Shown here: piece after piece, positions 50,019 to 59,985 of the stretch | Layout: each line of letters begins with the position of its first letter | Numbering within the stretch: position 1 is the stretch's first letter | Assembly (NCBI RefSeq): GCF_029533155.1 | Contig: NZ_JAIZDB010000006.1 | Location: 204,965 to 268,964 of the forward strand | Source of the DNA: Psychrobacillus antarcticus | Lineage (GTDB): Bacteria > Bacillota > Bacilli > Bacillales_A > Planococcaceae | DNA: 64,000 nt | Reading direction: 5' to 3' | Program-made: the position numbers and the translations under genes | The notes under the pieces: generated by a model | The model's input: only the letters and a program-made list of their open reading frames with translations | What the model was told of the DNA's origin: nothing | Database searches by the model: none

Positions 50019-51389
50019 TTGGTTAGCTTGCAAACAAATGAGCAATGGTCATCAAAGATTGGTTTTATCTTATCTGCTGCGGGGTCAGCTATTGGAGTAG
50101 GGGCAATATGGAAGCTCCCTTATGTAACTGGGATAAGTGGTGGTGGAGCATTCTTTCTTCTTTTTATATTATTTACTCTGTTTATGGGCTTTCCGTTATT
50201 ACTAGCGGAGTTTGTGATTGGTAGAAGTACGCAAAAAGAAGCGATTAGTGCGTATCGTAGTCTTGCTCCTAATACTAATTGGCATTGGATTGGACGATTA
50301 GGGGTATTTACCAGTTTTCTTCTATTATCTTTTTATAGTGTAATTGGTGGTTGGATTATCATATATTTTGCTAAAGGTCTGTTTGGTGGAGTAATTAGTG
50401 AGGGGGCGGATTATGGGGCTGTCTTTAACACGACGATTGGAAATCCTCTTCTCGTTATTGTTGCCCAGTTTATATTCCTAGCTGTTACAGTGTTGGTCGT
50501 AGCTAAGGGAATTCAAAATGGAATTGAAAAGGTAAATAAGATTTTAATGCCAGCTTTGTTCGGACTATTTATCGTTCTGATCATCCGCTCCCTTACATTG
50601 GAAAATGCTATGGAGGGTGTGAAATTCTTTCTAGCACCCGATTTCTCTCATATCACATCACAAAGTGTCCTTTTTGCGATGGGTCAAGCTTTTTTCTCTT
50701 TAAGTGTCGGCGTGTCCGTTATGGTTACTTATAGTTCTTACCTTTCTAAAAAAGAAAGCTTAATACAACCAGCTATTTCAATTGTTACAATGAATTTAGT
50801 GATCGCGTTATTGGCAGGATTAGCCATCTTCCCAGCTGTGTTTTCACTAGGCTTAGAACCAGCTGAAGGACCTGGTTTGCTATTCGTTGTTTTGCCAGCT
50901 GTATTTGATCAAATTGTTTTTGGAGAAGTCTTCTTAATAGGCTTTTTAGCATTATTTTTATTTGCCACATTAACTTCGGCCTTTTCTATGCTAGAAATAA
51001 TTGTGGCCTCTATTGTTAAAGGAAAAGTCGAAAAGCGAACAAAATATGCGTATGTTATTGGGTTTTTAATATTTTTAGTAGGAATCCCTTCCGCATTATC
51101 CTATAGTATTTTTGCTGATGTTCTAATTTTCTCAAAAAGCTTATTTGATTCAGCTGATTACTTAGTAAGTAATATTTTAATGCCGTTAGGTGTACTTTTA
51201 ATATCTATTTTCGTCCCACTTAAGATAGAGAAAAGCACTTTGCGACAGGAACTACTAATGCATTCTCGTTTAGGTGCTACTGCATTTAATATTTGGTTTT
51301 TTATAATGAAATTCATCATTCCATTGGTAATTATCATCGTATTCCTTGATATTACTGGAATATTGGATAAAATAATTTCAGTTTTTTAA
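50019..51389 (+). CDS. NSS-family sodium:amino acid symporter
   Basis: About 456 residues (start TTG 50019, or TTG 50028 if shorter). LeuT fold: [23 protein letters not shown] at helix 1 holds the unwound Na+/substrate site ([14 protein letters not shown]), eleven to twelve helices follow. MhsT and TnaT of this family carry hydrophobic or aromatic amino acids. Control by a Phe T-box argues for phenylalanine, or aromatic amino acids in general, as substrate. Confidence 0.88.
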   Translation: MVSLQTNEQWSSKIGFILSAAGSAIGVGAIWKLPYVTGISGGGAFFLLFILFTLFMGFPLLLAEFVIGRSTQKEAISAYRSLAPNTNWHWIGRLGVFTSFLLLSFYSVIGGWIIIYFAKGLFGGVISEGADYGAVFNTTIGNPLLVIVAQFIFLAVTVLVVAKGIQNGIEKVNKILMPALFGLFIVLIIRSLTLENAMEGVKFFLAPDFSHITSQSVLFAMGQAFFSLSVGVSVMVTYSSYLSKKESLIQPAISIVTMNLVIALLAGLAIFPAVFSLGLEPAEGPGLLFVVLPAVFDQIVFGEVFLIGFLALFLFATLTSAFSMLEIIVASIVKGKVEKRTKYAYVIGFLIFLVGIPSALSYSIFADVLIFSKSLFDSADYLVSNILMPLGVLLISIFVPLKIEKSTLRQELLMHSRLGATAFNIWFFIMKFIIPLVIIIVFLDITGILDKIISVF

Positions 51390-51423
51390 GTAACCGATTA
51401 ACATTCCCAAGCTAAATAACAAG

Positions 51424-51459
51424 AAACCAGTTTGAATAATGATTAATTCAAACTGGTTT
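51424..51459. terminator. Bidirectional terminator
   Basis: AAACCAGTTTGAAT (51424-51437) pairs perfectly with ATTCAAACTGGTTT (51446-51459). It ends the symporter gene and overlaps the end of the convergent gene. Confidence 0.85.
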
Positions 51460-52720
51460 TATACTGATACCCCACGACGTTTTTTTCAGTTCTGGTTGTA
51501 TCAGTTTTTTCATTGTAAAAAGTCGGTGGAGAGTCTACATTTTTTAACCATTGATGTTCTTGATCATTCATTCCCTCTTTAACCCACACATCTCCTTGAA
51601 CTTCGCTTTCAGCCTCTCTATACCAAGTTATCGTTGAACCAACCACTTGGGGTGTATGATCTAATTCATTTTTCTTTGGAAAGGTAAGCTGCGTTTGTTC
51701 TCGCGATTTAATATTAATGATGTATAGAGTAGTAAACATAGTTGGGACAGGACCCAACTTCCACTCTTTATTTTCTTTTGCTCGCGCAACAATTATTTCA
51801 TCTGGAGAAAGCCATTCTAAGTCAAGATCCACATATCCTTTAGGTGTGTATTCCTTACGATTCTGTATCGAAGGAATATTAGCAACAGCGGTATTTTTGT
51901 TTTCAACCTGAAACCTTCCCTCACCAGATATGAAGGCTAGTTGATTTTTTCTAGGAGCCCATTTTATCCATTTTTCAAACCAAAGCATTTTTCCTATAAC
52001 TTGAAATTGGTCTCCTACAGATGAGAGCACACTTAATGTATTACTATCATTGGACCAAGATGCAGTTGGCGTTGCTAGAAAGCTAACCCATTTACCATCA
52101 GCACTCCATTTAAAGTATTCAGCATCAATAGCAAATAAGTCTGCCATATTTGTCTGAATGGTATAAAAAGGCTTTATTTTATTTGTATTAAGGTTTGCAT
52201 CTACTGGAACTTTGAAAAGTTGGACTGGCTCCCATCCAGTAGGAAGCAAATTGGATTGAGATGAAACGATAAACTCTTTTCCGTTTGGAAACCATTCGAA
52301 GTCACTAACACCTAGCGCAACATTCTCAAAGCCTTGTGGTCGTCCATTTTTTGTTTTTGTAACGTTTAGGACACCCCTCGAAGTGTAAGCTAGCTGATTT
52401 GAAATAGGTGACCATTTATATTCTCTTGTTTCAATGGATGGATATGGTTGATAGTTTTCCTTTTTCTTCAAATCATATATATACAAATATGTGTTATCGT
52501 CATTCTTCTCGCCTGCTAAATAAGCAATAAACTGACCATCTTTTGACCACTTTGGAGTGGAAACATACCGATCTGTTGTAAGTTGCGTTTCCTTAATGCC
52601 TTCTTTCATCCAAAGCTGATGGTCTCGTATAAAGGCAGCTTTAAGTTGAACTTCAGCAGTAGCCGGCATTGAAAAATTAAAACTAACTAATAGTAAAAGT
52701 ATTAAAATCCGAATCGCCAT
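51443..52720 (-). CDS. Secreted beta-propeller protein (TolB/PD40-like)
   Basis: 425 residues from ATG 52720 (AAGGAGG 8 bases upstream). Signal peptide AIRILILLLLVSFNFSMPAT cut near ATAEV. PD40-like blades repeat the pattern W-S-x-D/N-G-x-x-[IL]-A/S-[YF] (PKWSKDGQFIAYL, YKWSPISNQLAYT, FEWFPNGKEFIVS, FKWSADGKWVSFL, IKWAPRKNQLAFI, LEWLSPDEIIVA): six or more blades. Likely an extracytoplasmic binding or scaffold protein; no enzyme motif. Confidence 0.8.
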   Translation of the reverse strand: MAIRILILLLLVSFNFSMPATAEVQLKAAFIRDHQLWMKEGIKETQLTTDRYVSTPKWSKDGQFIAYLAGEKNDDNTYLYIYDLKKKENYQPYPSIETREYKWSPISNQLAYTSRGVLNVTKTKNGRPQGFENVALGVSDFEWFPNGKEFIVSSQSNLLPTGWEPVQLFKVPVDANLNTNKIKPFYTIQTNMADLFAIDAEYFKWSADGKWVSFLATPTASWSNDSNTLSVLSSVGDQFQVIGKMLWFEKWIKWAPRKNQLAFISGEGRFQVENKNTAVANIPSIQNRKEYTPKGYVDLDLEWLSPDEIIVARAKENKEWKLGPVPTMFTTLYIINIKSREQTQLTFPKKNELDHTPQVVGSTITWYREAESEVQGDVWVKEGMNDQEHQWLKNVDSPPTFYNEKTDTTRTEKNVVGYQYKTSLN

Positions 52721-52791
52721 TCCTCGCACCTCCTTTTAATAGGTTGTCCTTATAAATAACAAAAATTCAATGTGCTAAGTAGTGAATATAA

Positions 52792-52845
52792 TTGACAAAG
52801 TATTAAAAAGAACGTAATCTGTGTATATGAATATATTATCATATA
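52792..52845 (+). promoter_or_regulatory. czcD promoter with ArsR/CzrA-type operator
   Basis: TTGACA (52792-52797), 17-bp spacer, TAATCT (52815-52820). The dyad TATATGA-N8-TCATATA (52824-52845) covers the transcription start, as expected for repression by the CzrA protein encoded downstream. Confidence 0.75.
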
Positions 52846-52884
52846 CCGTTTTTATAAAAACTTAAAATTAAGGGTGGGATTCAT

Positions 52885-53832
52885 ATGGCGGATAATCATA
52901 ACCATACACATGGGGCCAATAAAAGAGTGTTACTGATTTCATTTTTAATTATTACCAGCTATATGATTGTAGAAGTAATAGGCGGATTTATGACAAACAG
53001 TCTAGCCCTTCTTTCAGATGCCGGACATATGCTAAGTGATGCCGTATCACTAGGGATTGCCCTATTAGCATTTACGTTTAGTGAAAAAGCAGCAAATGCC
53101 AGTAAGACCTATGGCTATAAACGTTTTGAAATTTTAGCAGCGGTATTCAACGGGGTAACGCTGATATTAATTGCACTCTATATTTTTTATGAGGCATTTC
53201 AACGTTTTACTAATCCACCAGCAGTAGCAACAACCGGGATGCTCGTTATTAGTAGTATTGGGTTAGCTGTAAATATTCTTGTTGCTTGGATTATGATGCG
53301 AGGCAGTGATACGAAAGGTAATTTAAATATGCGTGGGGCATTTCTTCATGTGATCAGCGATATGCTAGGATCAGTTGGTGCTATTATTGCAGCCTTATTA
53401 ATCATCTTCTTTGAATGGGGTTGGCCCGATCCATTAGCAAGTGTCCTTGTCGCTGTACTAGTTTTACGCAGTGGTTACTATGTGACGAAAGCTTCCCTAC
53501 ATGTATTAATGGAGGGAACACCTCAAAATATAAATGTAGACGAAATCGTTCAAACAATTAAACAGGAAAAGGAAATCCTAGGCGTTCATGATTTACACAT
53601 TTGGTCTATTACAAGTGGTCTAAATGCACTTTCCTGCCATGTGGTCGTGGAAGAAAAAATGACAATTGCAGAAAGTGAAAAACTACTTCGTAAAATCGAA
53701 CATGATTTAGAACATAAAAGTATTCAACATGTGACGATTCAATTAGAAACTGCTGCCCATAAGCATGATAATTCCATTTTATGTACAGTAAAAGCAAATC
53801 CACCAGATGCACATGCACACCACAATCATTAA
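52885..53832 (+). CDS. czcD: Cation diffusion facilitator, zinc/cobalt exporter CzcD
   Basis: 315 residues. Six membrane helices plus a C-terminal cytoplasmic domain. Metal-site motif in helix 2 ([14 protein letters not shown]) and helix 5 ([11 protein letters not shown]); His-rich ends [11 protein letters not shown] and DAHAHHNH. Exports Zn2+, Co2+ or Cd2+ against protons or K+. Co-transcribed with the czrA-like regulator 14 bp downstream. Confidence 0.92.
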   Translation: MADNHNHTHGANKRVLLISFLIITSYMIVEVIGGFMTNSLALLSDAGHMLSDAVSLGIALLAFTFSEKAANASKTYGYKRFEILAAVFNGVTLILIALYIFYEAFQRFTNPPAVATTGMLVISSIGLAVNILVAWIMMRGSDTKGNLNMRGAFLHVISDMLGSVGAIIAALLIIFFEWGWPDPLASVLVAVLVLRSGYYVTKASLHVLMEGTPQNINVDEIVQTIKQEKEILGVHDLHIWSITSGLNALSCHVVVEEKMTIAESEKLLRKIEHDLEHKSIQHVTIQLETAAHKHDNSILCTVKANPPDAHAHHNH

Positions 53833-53846
53833 TAGGAGGAAATAGA

Positions 53847-54161
53847 ATGACCAATGAGGTACAAACAAACACACATGAGTTAGATGAAGAAACACTATTT
53901 GTCGTATCACAGACATTCAAAGCTTTAAGTGATCCGACACGTATCCGTATATTAAATTTACTTTGCTGTAAAGAGCATTCCGTGAATGATATTGCCGAGG
54001 AACTAAATTTAGGACAGTCTACGGTATCTCATCAGCTCCGCTTTTTGAAAAATTTACGATTAGTAAAGTTTCGACGTGAGGGAACAACCTTGTACTACTC
54101 AAGCGATGATGACCACATTATGAATCTGTTGCATCAGGCGATTGATCATGCAAAGCATTAA
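53847..54161 (+). CDS. czrA: ArsR-family zinc-sensing repressor, CzrA type
   Basis: 104 residues from ATG 53847 (TAGGAGG upstream). Winged helix [14 protein letters not shown] ... [17 protein letters not shown]. The alpha-5 metal site of CzrA is complete: Asp88, His90, His101 and His104 (D-x-H-x10-H-x2-H). Zn2+ or Co2+ binding releases the operator before czcD. The alpha-3 cysteine pair region (LLCCKE) is also present but need not bind metal. Confidence 0.92.
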   Translation: MTNEVQTNTHELDEETLFVVSQTFKALSDPTRIRILNLLCCKEHSVNDIAEELNLGQSTVSHQLRFLKNLRLVKFRREGTTLYYSSDDDHIMNLLHQAIDHAKH

Positions 54162-54186
54162 ATAGTATAATCTCTTCAACTAAAGG

Positions 54187-54903
54187 TTATAAAAGAAAAA
54201 AGTAGAATCCAATGCACGCAAAGCTAATAATAGAAATTATTAATACACGTGAAGTATCCTGAATTGCTTCCATAATTACTTCCTTCACAATGATCATATA
54301 AATTGTACCTACAGCTAAACTAATTGAAAACGACCAAAATAGAGGACTGCCCGTTCCTAATGTACTGCCGAAGTAAGCTCCAAATCCTACCGGAGCTGCA
54401 ATTATTAAAGAGAAAAATAACCATGACCATATACCATGAATCACCACAAACAAAAGAGAGTATGCTATGATGCCTTCCGGAACATTATGAAGAAGAATGG
54501 CTTGAAGCATTGAAAATTCTAATGATTTATCTTGCGTACCACCCAATACTATCCCTATCGGTAAATTGTGAAATGCAATGCTGAGAAATAATAATATGCC
54601 CGTTTGTAAAGAAAAACTCTTCCCCTGAATTGTGGATGTTCCAAATAAAACTTTCAATATTTTGTGGGCAGCTTCAAATAATAATATCCCTACAAAAAAA
54701 CCAAGGATGAAAGTAATCCAATTTCCTATTTCTATTGCCCCTGGTGCAATCTCAAAACTTAATACACCAAGGGTTAGCCCCACACAAACACTGTAAATGA
54801 CATCTGTTTTTTTCTGAAAACGCTTAATGCACCAGGCTATAATCCCACCTATACTAAATCCAACTACAGTACACAAATAACCAACGACCCATGTGAAAGA
54901 CAC
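54187..54903 (-). CDS. ZIP family metal transporter
   Basis: 238 residues, eight helices. ZIP metal-site motifs AFHNLPIGIVLGG (helix 4) and LLHNVPEGIIAYS (helix 5). Takes up Zn2+ or other divalent ions, or in this GufA-like branch may work in either direction. Convergent with czrA and next to arsenic genes, which together form a metal-handling block. Single gene. Confidence 0.87.
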   Translation of the reverse strand: MSFTWVVGYLCTVVGFSIGGIIAWCIKRFQKKTDVIYSVCVGLTLGVLSFEIAPGAIEIGNWITFILGFFVGILLFEAAHKILKVLFGTSTIQGKSFSLQTGILLFLSIAFHNLPIGIVLGGTQDKSLEFSMLQAILLHNVPEGIIAYSLLFVVIHGIWSWLFFSLIIAAPVGFGAYFGSTLGTGSPLFWSFSISLAVGTIYMIIVKEVIMEAIQDTSRVLIISIISFACIGFYFFLL

Positions 54904-54998
54904 TAAACCATCCTTATGATATTTTTCTTTATTCTTCTATTCTATATGGCTTTTCTCAGGTATTTATGAAGAGGCTCTATTTTTAATTCTAATCAAAT

Positions 54999-55030
54999 AA
55001 AAAAGAACTTGAAGATTCAAGCTCTTTTTT
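54999..55030 (-). terminator. Terminator of the ars operon
   Basis: AAAAAAGAACTTGA (54999-55012) pairs with TCAAGCTCTTTTTT (55017-55030) with one mismatch; it lies 91 bp after arsC. Confidence 0.75.
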
Positions 55031-55120
55031 ATTACTGATAGAACAAAACTTCTATCATTTAAAGACTTCATTGTGATTGAGTCTGATTTTACATTTTAGG
55101 ATTATAATTATTGCCTATCA

Positions 55121-55540
55121 CTATTCGCCTATTTCAGCAAAATGCTTGATTTTTTCTCCAACTTCATCACGAACTCGTTGGAAGGTAGCCCACTTCTCTT
55201 CATCCGTTCCCACCGCTTTTGCAGGATCGTCAAATCCCCAGTGATCACGTTTCACATGGGGTGGTGTCATTGGACATTTATCCGCAGCATCCCCACAAAG
55301 AGTTACTACAAACTCCGCATTATTTAACGTTTCCACATCAATGATATCTGAAGTCTGATTAGAAATATCGATCCCAATCTCATTCATTGCTTTGACAGCA
55401 TTCGGGTTTAAACCATGTGCTTCAATACCCGCACTAAGAACTTCCCACTCATCACCTAAATATTTTTTCCCCAAGCCTTCTGCCATTTGGCTTCTGCATG
55501 AATTTCCTGTACATAAAAAGTATAGTGTTTTTTTTGTCAT
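55121..55540 (-). CDS. arsC: Arsenate reductase (thioredoxin-coupled)
   Basis: 139 residues. Low-molecular-weight phosphatase fold with P-loop CTGNSCRS (Cys10, Cys15) and the redox pair Cys82 and Cys89 in [11 protein letters not shown]. Reduces arsenate to arsenite, with electrons from thioredoxin; ArsB then expels arsenite. Last gene of arsR-arsB-arsC, 32 bp after arsB. Confidence 0.95.
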   Translation of the reverse strand: MTKKTLYFLCTGNSCRSQMAEGLGKKYLGDEWEVLSAGIEAHGLNPNAVKAMNEIGIDISNQTSDIIDVETLNNAEFVVTLCGDAADKCPMTPPHVKRDHWGFDDPAKAVGTDEEKWATFQRVRDEVGEKIKHFAEIGE

Positions 55541-55572
55541 AATTAGTAATCTCCTTTGGTTTGCTGCTCATA

Positions 55573-56886
55573 TTAGAACAATTTTATTGAAATATATAGA
55601 CCTAATAATGTTATGAATAGAATAGGGATTGTTAAGACAATACCTGTTTTAAAATAAGTACCCCATGAAATCTTCACACCTTTTTGCGACAAAACATGGA
55701 GCCATACTAATGTTGCAAGTGAGCCTATTGGAGTGATTTTTGGTCCTAAGTCAGAACCAATCACGTTAGCATAAATAAGTGCTTCGCGAATGGTACCAGA
55801 AGTATTCGTCTCCGCTATCGCTAATGCATCGATCATAACGGTTGGCATGTTATTCATTAAGGATGACAGGAAGGCTGCAATAAAGCCCATCGACATCGTC
55901 GCTACGAATAACCCTTGCTCTGCCGCTACCTCAATAACGCCCGCTAATACGCTTGTAAGTCCAGCATTCCCTAGTCCGTAAACAACCACATACATACCGA
56001 TAGAGAAAAACACAATATTCCATGGTGCTCCTTTAATAACTGTTCTTGTATCGACAGCGTTACTTCTTCTTGCCATTACGATAAAGAAAATCGCTACAAT
56101 TCCAGCAATGAAGGAAACAGGAACATTTATGAATTCACTACTAAAATAACCAATAACTAATATGGCTAGTACATACCAAGAGAGATGGAACATTTTTAAA
56201 TCTTTAATAGCTTCTTTTGGTTCTCTAAGTTTTGATAAATCATATGTCCTTGGAATGCTCTTTCTAAAATAAAATAATAATACGCTAATTGTTGCAATTA
56301 AAGAAAATAGGTTAGGAATAATCATTCTGGAAGCATATTCCACGAAACCAATATGAAAGAAATCCGCTGATACAATGTTAACAAGGTTACTAACAACAAA
56401 TGGTAGCGAAGTTGTATCTGCAATAAATCCGCTCGCCATAATAAATGGGAAGATCATTTTCTCATTGAAATTTAAAATTCGAACCATCGCTAATACAATT
56501 GGGGTTAATATTAACGCTGCTCCATCATTGGCAAAAAAGGCAGCAACAACAGCTCCCAACACACTTACATAAATGAACATCTTAATCCCATTACTTTTCG
56601 CAGCCCTTGCCATATGTAACGCTGCCCATTCAAATAAACCAATCTCATCTAAAATTAAGGAAATAAGAATAATTGCAATAAAAGACAACGTTGCATTCCA
56701 AGTAATATCTACTACTGCTAAGACATCACCAAAGTCCACAACCCCTACTAACAACGCTATAATTGCTCCACCACAAGCAGACCACCCGATATTCAAACCT
56801 CTTGGCTGCCATATAACGAAGATCAGCGTTAATAAAAAAATCAATGCCGCTAAAATAACTGGTAACAATATACTAACCTCCATCAT
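55573..56886 (-). CDS. arsB: Arsenite efflux protein ArsB
   Basis: 437 residues, about twelve helices, ArsB/NhaD ion transporter family. Conserved parts: [51 protein letters not shown] and [20 protein letters not shown]. Its ATG overlaps the arsR stop (ATGA), so translation is coupled; a TTG start at codon 7 after GGAGG is an alternative. Exports arsenite. Confidence 0.93.
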   Translation of the reverse strand: MMEVSILLPVILAALIFLLTLIFVIWQPRGLNIGWSACGGAIIALLVGVVDFGDVLAVVDITWNATLSFIAIILISLILDEIGLFEWAALHMARAAKSNGIKMFIYVSVLGAVVAAFFANDGAALILTPIVLAMVRILNFNEKMIFPFIMASGFIADTTSLPFVVSNLVNIVSADFFHIGFVEYASRMIIPNLFSLIATISVLLFYFRKSIPRTYDLSKLREPKEAIKDLKMFHLSWYVLAILVIGYFSSEFINVPVSFIAGIVAIFFIVMARRSNAVDTRTVIKGAPWNIVFFSIGMYVVVYGLGNAGLTSVLAGVIEVAAEQGLFVATMSMGFIAAFLSSLMNNMPTVMIDALAIAETNTSGTIREALIYANVIGSDLGPKITPIGSLATLVWLHVLSQKGVKISWGTYFKTGIVLTIPILFITLLGLYISIKLF

Positions 56887-57227
56887 TTACATGAGATACG
56901 TAATCCCTGCTTTTCTAATTCTTGTAGTTTAAAATCTTGGTTCTGAAGATGATCAATCAAGCTCGCGACAAGTGGAAGAACTTCATTTTCCTTGTTTAAT
57001 GAATAGATAATCCATTGACCTCTTCTTGTTTCACATACCAATCCAGCGTCTTTTAATTTCCTTACGTGCTGGCTAATGGCAGGCTGACTTACTTTAAAAA
57101 TTTCAACAAATTCACAAACGCAATAATCGTTCGTATCTAACATTTTGACCATGGTTAGTCTTGTTTTGTCACCTAACAACTTCAATATTGTTGCAGCTTT
57201 TTCTATTTCAATTGTAGATAATTCCAT
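56883..57227 (-). CDS. arsR: Arsenical resistance operon repressor ArsR
   Basis: 114 residues from ATG 57227 (AAGGAGG 7 bases upstream). Winged helix [14 protein letters not shown] ... [19 protein letters not shown]. The arsenite-binding cysteine pair is Cys36 and Cys38 in [10 protein letters not shown]. First gene of the operon. AT-rich TATATAAG repeats upstream (57258-57300) probably contain its operator, though I cannot define it precisely. Confidence 0.93.
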   Translation of the reverse strand: MELSTIEIEKAATILKLLGDKTRLTMVKMLDTNDYCVCEFVEIFKVSQPAISQHVRKLKDAGLVCETRRGQWIIYSLNKENEVLPLVASLIDHLQNQDFKLQELEKQGLRISCK

Positions 57228-57442
57228 AAAGGCACCTCCTTGCATCTGTAGACCATCAATATATAACTATTCACTTATATAATAATCCGCTTATATATAG
57301 AATGCAACTATATTAATATTTTTTATTATGCCGATTATAGACATTATTATTAAGCAAATTGAATTTCTATTAAAAAAACTTATATTTCTTTGCCTTCAAG
57401 AAACACTATGTTTTCTTAAAAATAAAAAAAGCACTCCCCAAT

Positions 57443-57520
57443 ATTGGATCGTGTCATAGAGGGATAGAATTTTTGTCATTTAACATATATTGTTCAGTTA
57501 CAACAAAGTTGGGTACTGAA
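57443..57520. repeat. Diverged repeat, related to 62508-62611
   Basis: Starts ATTGGATCGTGTC, then GGATAGA.TTTTTGTCA, and later GTTACAACAAAGTTGGGTAC. All three parts occur in the same order at 62508-62611. No gene lies here; the wider stretch 57228-57535 holds only this and the ars promoter region. Confidence 0.6.
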
Positions 57521-57535
57521 TAGATTGCTTGGTCC

Positions 57536-57761
57536 CTACTTTGCTTTTCTGTCACGATACATAATCATAGTAATTCCATTTAATATGATAGGTATAAAAG
57601 ATCTGGAAACATAGCGAGATAGCACAAGCACTGATGCTCGTAATGGAAAGTACCACCCAATTCCCATGGTCATGCTTCTTATATCGCATGTAAGTGACAA
57701 TAGGAAGTATCCAAACAATTAGTCCAAGCACGAGGCTATCAAGATTAAGCAAGCCAATCAT
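57536..57761 (-). pseudogene. Small conserved membrane protein, frameshifted and internally deleted
   Basis: The frame from 57761 codes MIGLLNLDSLVLGLIVWILP, continuing WVVLSITSISACAISLCFQI, the first half of a common ~105-residue bacillar membrane protein as I remember it. The expected end, resembling LILNAITLTMYRNR, appears in another frame as IILNGITMIMYRDRKAK ending at 57536. The middle (about 30 residues) is missing, so a deletion has fused and frameshifted the gene. GGGGG precedes the start. Confidence 0.6.
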
Positions 57762-57858
57762 ATCTAATCCCCCCTTTTGTATTTTTTCGTGAGTTGAACC
57801 AGAATTGCATCATTATGAATGTTTAATATATGTGGACATGTAATTAAAAACAGTCCGT

Positions 57859-58296
57859 TTATACATTAGGTTCATCAACAGAAAACACATACATATCAAC
57901 GTCTAAAAAAGCATCTATTTTTGCAGCGAACTTACTAAATTCAGGGTAAATCACTAATGCTGGAGTATATCCATCGTAAATCTGTATAACTAACTCTAGA
58001 TGAACATCTAAATTAAGTTCCTCTTTTAACTGATTAATTGTATCTGTCTTTGTTTGAAATACTTCTAAAAGCGGACGTAATACATCTTCTGTATCAAGTG
58101 ATTCTTTCGTTTCTATTTCAAAATACCAACCAGTATTTGAATGTACTAACTGATTTATTGGATGGTTAGGCTTCACTCGTTCTCCTACTTTACAAGTTTT
58201 CGTAGGTTGCAGGTTTAGTCTATCTGTAACAACATCGAATGGGAAATCATCATTTCCACTAAATAGAATATATGCATATAGCGATGTTTTGTTCAT
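57859..58296 (-). CDS. DUF4279 protein
   Basis: 145 residues from ATG 58296 (AGGTGG upstream). The DUF4279 pattern is visible: YAYILFSGNDDFPFDVVTDRL, then PTKTCKVGERVKPNHP and NTGWYFEIET. Function unknown; members are often immunity-like or accessory proteins. Same strand as the following small genes, with gaps of 90-130 bp. Confidence 0.8.
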   Translation of the reverse strand: MNKTSLYAYILFSGNDDFPFDVVTDRLNLQPTKTCKVGERVKPNHPINQLVHSNTGWYFEIETKESLDTEDVLRPLLEVFQTKTDTINQLKEELNLDVHLELVIQIYDGYTPALVIYPEFSKFAAKIDAFLDVDMYVFSVDEPNV

Positions 58297-58388
58297 GTAA
58301 ACCACCTGCCCTTTTTTTACTAATCGACTATCGAAATATTTTCAGTTCTTCAACTAATCCACTTCCTTTAGTTAAAGAACAAGTATTT

Positions 58389-58859
58389 CTATTTGTCTCT
58401 TCGGTCTTCGAATGTAGTAATTTCACTTTGAGTTATTATTTCGTTATCATTATAGATTTCTACAATTATTGCTTGTTCATTTTCAACAAGATTTTTTACT
58501 TCCTCCACGGAATATTTACCTTCAATCACTTTAAAATCTGTATATGAAACTACTAACAGTTCCCCTGAACCTTCAGGAATGGTTTTCCACGTATCAGAGG
58601 ATTCCAACGTTACAGTCTTAATCAATTCACTAATATAAGGGTCTTTAATAAGAATTCGAATACCAAATTCCTGTTCTGGACCCAAACCGTAATCTTCGAC
58701 GGATACATAAAAATGCATAACTTCTTCATCAGAATTCTGTACGTTACTTATTGAGACAATTGATTCCTCTATTACTGGGTGATCGGGTTTTCCATTCTGA
58801 TTTTCACATCCCCATAATACTATGGAAGATAAACATATAAAAGTTATGAAATTCCTCAC
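58389..58859 (-). CDS. Lipoprotein of unknown function
   Basis: 156 residues from GTG 58859, preceded by GGAGGGGGGG. Lipobox IVLWGC puts the lipid-modified Cys at about residue 18. The mature part is acidic and mixed alpha/beta (EEVMHFYVSVEDYGLGPEQE, GKYSVEEVKNLVENEQAIIV). No recognised domain. Membrane-anchored on the outside. Confidence 0.6.
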   Translation of the reverse strand: MRNFITFICLSSIVLWGCENQNGKPDHPVIEESIVSISNVQNSDEEVMHFYVSVEDYGLGPEQEFGIRILIKDPYISELIKTVTLESSDTWKTIPEGSGELLVVSYTDFKVIEGKYSVEEVKNLVENEQAIIVEIYNDNEIITQSEITTFEDRRDK

Positions 58860-58982
58860 TTTATCCCCCCCTCCCCAACGACTCTGATTGATATTCATCT
58901 TCTCTTAAACTAACTGGCACCTTTAGTTCAATAAAAAAGGTACTACAGCTTCTTGAAGTAAAGCGTCAGTTATAAAAAAATT

Positions 58983-59504
58983 TTAATCCGAAAAAATTCC
59001 CCCTTTATCTAAGTTCAAAGGGTGATTGTTAATTACAATAGTATGGTTATTTTCCCATTCCACATCAACCATATGCATAGGGTCTTCGTAATAAATCCTC
59101 TTTTTAAACCAAAGGGGACCATTTACAATTCCTGTTACACTAATGGAGGTAGCCGCCCCACCGTTTAATGTATAAAAGTCGACGATGATTTTAGAGTCAG
59201 GTGATTGTGCTGTTTCAATGGGTTCTCTCGCAAATGTATTTACCGCTACCCCTAATAGAAAAATTGCCGAAAGGGGGAATGCAATTAGCACCGTAAGCCA
59301 ACTTCTCCATCTCGCTCGCCTACTACTCTCGTCTTTAAATCCAATAATACCCGTAACGAAAGCAATAACAGTGAGTAACCATAAAGTTAAAGCAGGTGGA
59401 GCCACTTGCCAAGTTTGGTTATATGACGCATATAACGATTGTAAAGAAAGCACTAGTAATAACAAACATAAAATGAATGACCACAAATTATATTTTCTTC
59501 CCAC
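58983..59504 (-). CDS. DUF5412 family membrane protein
   Basis: 173 residues from GTG 59504 (GGAG 10 bases upstream). Three membrane helices (about 8-27, 36-54, 70-90), then an outside domain with the DUF5412 pattern SPDSKIIVDFYTLNGGAATS and NNHTIVINNHPLNLDKGG. Function unknown. Confidence 0.8.
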   Translation of the reverse strand: MGRKYNLWSFILCLLLLVLSLQSLYASYNQTWQVAPPALTLWLLTVIAFVTGIIGFKDESSRRARWRSWLTVLIAFPLSAIFLLGVAVNTFAREPIETAQSPDSKIIVDFYTLNGGAATSISVTGIVNGPLWFKKRIYYEDPMHMVDVEWENNHTIVINNHPLNLDKGGIFSD

Positions 59505-59619
59505 TAAATTATCTCCAATTTTTGATGTTCCCCCAAAAATTTTCTTACTGAACTATCCAACCGCGATAGTAAAAAAAATATCTCTGTTTAACACAGAAAC
59601 ACCCATCTATTTATAAATC

Positions 59620-59856
59620 TTAATGAGTTTCCGTTTGTCTTTCACTTTTCCACTTAAAATAAGTATATATTAATTGAACTACTAGGGTAACTAGTAAAAG
59701 CACCAACAAAAATACGCTAGATTTTGGAGGAATATCCATTACAAGTAGTTGAATAGATAAAAATAAAACAACAGGAACCATCCATAAAGTTCGAAGAAGC
59801 CTCGTTCTATAATTCATTTTCCAATAATTAAATCCACCATCACGACCATTTTTCAC
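59620..59856 (-). CDS. Small membrane protein, possible partner of the decayed sigma factor
   Basis: About 78 residues if started at GTG 59856 (GGTGG 5 bases upstream); a GTG at 59916 gives 98 residues but has no ribosome site. Sequence KNGRDGGFNYWKMNYRTRLL is followed by two membrane helices (LWMVPVVLFLSIQLLVM and VFLLVLLLVTLVVQLIY). It lies 130 bp downstream of a truncated sigma factor gene and may be the remnant of its membrane-bound modulator, in the manner of the sigY-yxl genes; this is inference. Confidence 0.6.
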   Translation of the reverse strand: MKNGRDGGFNYWKMNYRTRLLRTLWMVPVVLFLSIQLLVMDIPPKSSVFLLVLLLVTLVVQLIYTYFKWKSERQTETH

Positions 59857-59985
59857 TGATTCCACCCGCCTCTGGTTATTTACTTCTCCATGAATGTTCA
59901 AAGTTCCTTCTTCCACTAAATGCTTACTTTAGTTGAACAATCACTTTCACCAGCATTATTTAAGTTGAACAACAGTACATATTTC

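Noticed and set aside
57536..57718. Intact 60-codon gene on the minus strand
   Set aside because: It is the displaced frame carrying the C-terminal end of the broken membrane gene, without its own start region.
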